From assembly GCA_009192285.1 (NCBI GenBank), contig CM018603.1:6569613-6633612 (forward strand): 64,000 nt of DNA, given 5' to 3'. This DNA comes from Morchella semilibera (lineage: Eukaryota > Ascomycota > Pezizomycetes > Pezizales > Morchellaceae). A program made the position numbers and the translations under genes. Below, one piece after another: positions 59,939-64,000 of the stretch. Positions within the stretch are counted from its first letter, which is position 1. Each line of letters begins with the position of its first letter. The notes beneath the pieces were generated by a model that made no database searches, had not been told where the DNA came from, and saw only the letters and a program-made list of their open reading frames with translations.

Positions 59939-61975
59939 TGTGTACCGTCTGAGCTGCCTGAGTGCGGTTGTGCTGGCGAAGCGTAGGCTGGGGTGCATGG
60001 AAATGTAAGATGTGTGTGTGTATTGTGTTTTTGCGTTTGGTCCGTGTGGTGAGGTAGAGGGAGAAGAGGAAGGAGAAGGGGCGGTTTTATAGAGTATTTG
60101 GCTGGAGAAAACGGGCAAACAGGAAATAGGTGACGAGGTATGACATCTCGACGGTGCTCTCTATTGCACGGTGCTTGCAACAAGATACAGGGTAGTTTTC
60201 TGTCAAAGGAGCCAGGACATCAACTTAGACTAGGTTTTGAGGAGAGGATTTTCGTGGGGTTCGCAGATCAGCCCAGTCATCAGTGTGATGTCACAAGCAA
60301 ACGGGCGGGATATCGATCTGGTGGCCTTGGCGGAAGAGCAACAACCAAGCAGGGAACAGGAAGGAAGGGGAAAGGCGAGCGTTTGCTTGTTGGGGGTGGA
60401 TTGTGCTGTTCAGTGCTGATCTGTGATGGTGGTTGTTCCTACTCCACTGGCAAATGGCCATGGGAAATGAAATGGAGGTTGAGAAGTGCAATTAAAGGTT
60501 AAACTTCGACCAAGGGCGAATATCCATTTTAATTGATCGATGACTTCTTTAAATATTGGGCGTATGTTCGACCGGTAGTGTGGTTGATATTGGCTTCTCG
60601 CTGAGCTGTCTGTCTACTTTACCCACCGAAACAAATTCAGTAGTGTACCTATCAAAATCATGAGTAGATATGTTACTTAAACCGTTCAGCTATTTCGACG
60701 ATGGGCAACATACGGCATTGGATGGTATCTAGAGTAGATCAGTAGGTACATGTACTTAGGTACATACATGTATGTAGGTTGTGGACGTTAGTGAGTACAA
60801 ATCAGGATTTCCATTTAGGTTTGATAACCAAAGTTGTGAGTAGTAAGCATGTGCTTAGTAATCAAAGAGCCAAGAGACCCTGCGCGGAAGACCTCTATCC
60901 TCCATCAACCAATCACACAAAACAAACCAAATTCCCTAAGAGTTACCCCGACTGATCAGACTGGCTCAGACCAAGGCCTTGAATTAGGGCTTGATAATTC
61001 GCTGCTAGATATACCTTATGTTAGGATATATTCGAAGGCGAAGCTTTGTCACAAAGCATTTGACAGGGTCACTACCGGTATACTGCTGAAGCTCAAATCT
61101 ATTCGCAGGGTGCGGCACTTGTCACAAGACGAGCTGTATAAACGCATCGGTTGCAGTATTATAAGTACATGTACTTCTACATTGTCTTAGTACCAGGAAT
61201 TCCTTGAACGGCTCCGAGTTGAGCAGTGAGATGCTGTACTGCCCGACTGTGCAGCGATGGAATCGAAACGATTGTTGACATTATGGGTAATATTCGTAAG
61301 TTGTTGAGCTGTGCCTGGTTAGTTCTGATGACCTGATGTCGTTAAAGATTCCCCGCCAGCTACTAAGCGCCTACGTCTTCGCCTGCTCCCGCGTGGGAAC
61401 TGGGCCTCCGACGGCCGTTCTTAGCTAGGGTCTGATTTTTGTGAGCCACAGTTTACCACAAGTCCTATTGCAATTGTGTGGCGTTCTGTTCTCCTGTTTC
61501 GGAAACCAACGATGAACCCGATGACCAAAGGCGAGCATGCCTCTATTACAACATTCCAGCGTGGTGATAAACAGAACCTTTGTCACCTTTTTGGGCAATT
61601 TTGCGTGACAAGTGGGTACACCACCAGTTGACAATTTCCGTTAGTCCCACAATTTTGTATGATGGGCCAACCGATCAGACGAAGACATTCAGAGTCTACT
61701 ATAGAGGCTTTAAATAGAACATGAAGTGACAATAACACCATAGCACAATCGATAGTAGATAGGGTGTTCCCCTACTGTCTGTCCAGCTGTCCATCACCCA
61801 CTCACCATTGATTTTATGCTAAATCATTGACAGCTACAAGCAACAACGCCCGCCTAAGTTATATGTTTCTGGTATAAAAGGTTCTTTCGAGGGCCAATAG
61901 GACTACCGGGTCATGGAAAAGCCACTTTCGCATTACTTTCAACTACATATAATAACTACATGATAACTCCTCTGT
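59939..61975. other. Intergenic
   Basis: Begins with the con-10 promoter (TATAAAA on the minus strand at 60085-60091 and a CT-rich leader). A TACATGTA-rich patch lies near 60745-60775. A 113-residue plus-strand frame at 60849-61190 has no recognised domain. No other gene is supported. Confidence 0.5.
60085..60091 (-). promoter_or_regulatory. TATA box of con-10
   Basis: TATAAAA on the minus strand about 147 bp before the con-10 start, followed by a CT-rich stretch. Positional inference only. Confidence 0.45.
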
Positions 61976-64000
61976 CTATGCTGGGGGAACCGGTGTAGCT
62001 GGGGGAACCGCTGTAGCTGGGGGAACCACTGTGGGTGCCGGAACCTCATCCTCCCCCTCTCTGATATTGAGAATAGCACTCGCTACAATAGTCGAAGTAG
62101 ATATGCACAAAAACAGAATAATTAACCTAACAATTTCAACCCCATTTTCGTAATTCTCCAGCCATGCCCATAGTTCCAAGTAGCTAGTAGCCCAAGTAAT
62201 TAACCCCGGGCCACCGAATGAAAGAAGTAAGAACGCCAACACAGCGGCGGTGTAGACCCTCCGGTCTATCACTGTCCGAAGAAACGTTCGAGTAGGTAGA
62301 GTGAGAAATGCCATACTCAGAAAACAGACTATCCACGGTGCGTAGTTCATGTTGCCCCAGGTGGCCGGGTACGCCCAGTCGTAGAATATAATGGTCAAAA
62401 CACCCATCCCGAGGGGGTAGCCAAGTTGAAGAAAAGGCCTTATCTTCCTGCTCGGTAGCATATCTGGTGATATCAGCGGAGGTGGTGCGCCATAGGCGAT
62501 ATGTGGGATGCTGGTTGGGAAAAGTTTGAGCCTAGATAATGGCTCATGCTTGGCCTCCCACTGCTGATGACAAATTGATTGTATGGCTCGGCGGTATCTT
62601 TTTCGTTTGAGGACCCCCGGAAGATCGTATCCTGTGTATGATACGTCGGAATCAATCATCTCAATATCAAATGGTACGTCTGTGTTTAGCAGATCTGGTA
62701 GGCAGTAGGTGAGCCCAGAGGGCCTCGCGTTGAATGCAGTTTCCGCAGCTGCCATTTGGCTGATAAATGCTTCAATAGCGTCATGAGACGCCATACGTAG
62801 AGGTGGGAGGGTTCGAAGCAACTGAGTTGCAGCAAAAGAGGTGAACTGAAGCTGAGCTGTACCAGGAAATCGCTGCTCAATAAACGGATAGGAGCCCCAA
62901 CATGCTATGAACAGGGCACTGTTCTTTGAGAGGTCTGTGTACGTCATTGGGGATTCCATTATGTAGTTGTAAAGTGACCATTCTATAATTTCACCCATCT
63001 CACCAATTCGAAAAGCTAATCTTTCATGGTTTGGAGAATCTATAAATTCTGCAGTTGCATCTGAGACGAGCCACCGCATACGTCTTGGTGTGTTCATAAG
63101 ATTATACTCAACCGGATTTTGAGCGTTATCACTCAGATCCAAGTCTAATCGTCCCTGTTCCCTGATCCATATCTGTTGCACGATGAACCCTATTAGTTAG
63201 CCATAATATCTAAACTAGAGCTGGGTATCAATTCGTGAGCTTACGCAGGTATTAAGATAATGGCCCAGCTCATGGGATATAACAATAAAGACAAGGTAAA
63301 ATAAGTGTCCAATGGGTAACCTTTCATTATACATGTGTTCAATCAAATCGAAAAGTTTTCCATTCAATTTCACCCGAGTGGGGTCAACATATCTGTTATG
63401 GACGCCATACTCTGTTATTATCTCTGGCCCAGCTATACTTGATTCCACATGATTTATTGGGTCCCTATTTCCCGCGGCGGGTGGTACGCCTTCCAAATCA
63501 TCATCTGTTGTATCAGGGTACTTAAATGAGAAGGTCTCAGTTTGTTGACTGTATGCAGATGAATTATCATACGTCGGGGGTCCAATATTCTCATAATCAG
63601 TTGGTTCAAGACTAGGGACTGGCGTGCTAATGGTATCCTCTAATGAGTGTTTTGTTGGTGTGATGGCGATCTCCGGGAAGGTCATTCTAATAAGGCCCAT
63701 GATACATGCAACTATTCCAGAAGACCATCGTTAGTATAAAGAAGGTAAATCTCAATTAACTATAATGAGTGTTGCAACCAACTTACCTTCTCCAGCGGTT
63801 GGTGGACCTTCAGTTTCGAACTTTTCACCGGTGTCGTTTTGAAACCTAGTAGGGTGCGCACGGCAAATCCACACGTAATGTCTCGCAACCTCTGGTAAAC
63901 TGAGAACCCGTCTCGCAAGTGCAATAAGTTGGTATATATAGTCTGTTTCCTCTAGGTAACCGCAAGTACCCTCCGAACCTCTTCTTAGATCAACGATATC
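61976..64000 (-). CDS. Membrane protein with HELGH zinc-metalloprotease motif, 5' end outside window
   Basis: Exons within the window, in coding order: from beyond 64000 to 63787, then 63711-63245, then 63172-61976; phases close and give 625 residues without the start. I do not recognise the family. The visible N-terminal part contains RRVLSLPEVARHYVWICRAH. A Pro/Ser/Thr/Asp-rich linker follows, then LFDLIEHMYNERLPIGH and a hydrophobic helix that runs straight into FIVISHELGHYLNT. This is an HExxH zinc-peptidase motif placed right at a membrane-like stretch. The next exon has an aromatic-rich body (GSYPFIEQRFPG, SDVSYTGYDLPG). It ends with about four hydrophobic segments (PLGMGVLTIIFYDWAY, WIVCFLSMAFLTLP, AAVLAFLLLSFGGPGL, LIILFLCISTSTIVASAIL) and a tail of PPAT/PPAP repeats. 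A protease role rests on the motif alone. Confidence 0.75.

Noticed and set aside
60849-61190. 113-residue plus-strand frame
   Set aside because: No recognised domain, no promoter or splice support; could be a remnant.
1-64000. CRISPR arrays, rRNA genes, bacterial-type operons
   Set aside because: None present; intron-rich genes show a eukaryotic nuclear origin.

Overview
The window is nuclear DNA from a filamentous ascomycete (Pezizomycotina). Genes carry several short introns (about 50-120 bp, GTxxGT...AG). Recognisable families include a con-10 conidiation protein, a fungal GH131 glucanase, an AIM6-type phosphodiesterase, a Fre-type ferric reductase and a leptomycin/Pmd1-type full ABC-B transporter. 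I cannot place the genus. Intergenic DNA is rich in the palindrome TACATGTA and in long poly-C/poly-G runs. Exon models were built by hand, and I accepted a splice model only when the reading phase closed through every junction, unless an entry says otherwise.

Layout. Positions 1-25 kb form a gene-sparse, AT-rich part: ferric reductase (+, 1401-3908), ten-exon ABC-B transporter (-, 7633-12308), eight-exon flavin monooxygenase (+, 17123-19214), a small secreted protein (+, 20700-21512) and a 545-residue intronless orphan protein (-, 23720-25357). Positions 25-32 kb are almost gene-free. Positions 12-17 kb and 26-30 kb hold several short terminal-inverted-repeat elements (MITEs). Four of these families have a second copy elsewhere in the window.

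The right half is more GC-rich and carries a C2H2 zinc-finger regulator broken by frameshifts (31860-33116), GH131 (-, 33581-34837), a cation-diffusion-facilitator metal transporter (-, 36186-37740), a membrane protein with an apparent homopolymer frameshift (44343-45252), an APH-type kinase with an RG/PG-repeat N-terminus (+, 47927-49970), a WW-domain protein with an acidic tail (-, 51693-52763), an AIM6-like secreted phosphodiesterase (+, 56732-57866), con-10 (-, 59406-59938) and a membrane protein with an HELGH zinc-protease motif that runs off the right edge (-, 61976-64000).

Nothing shows the genes acting in one pathway. Ferric reductase, ABC-B efflux pump, FMO and the orphan enzyme-sized protein make a loose neighbourhood that could be metabolite-related, but there is no recognisable backbone synthase. 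The most useful new observations are the repeat families, the unrecognised 545-residue protein, the HELGH membrane protein, and three loci where a one-base change or changes would restore a family-like protein. Those three could be decaying genes or consensus errors.
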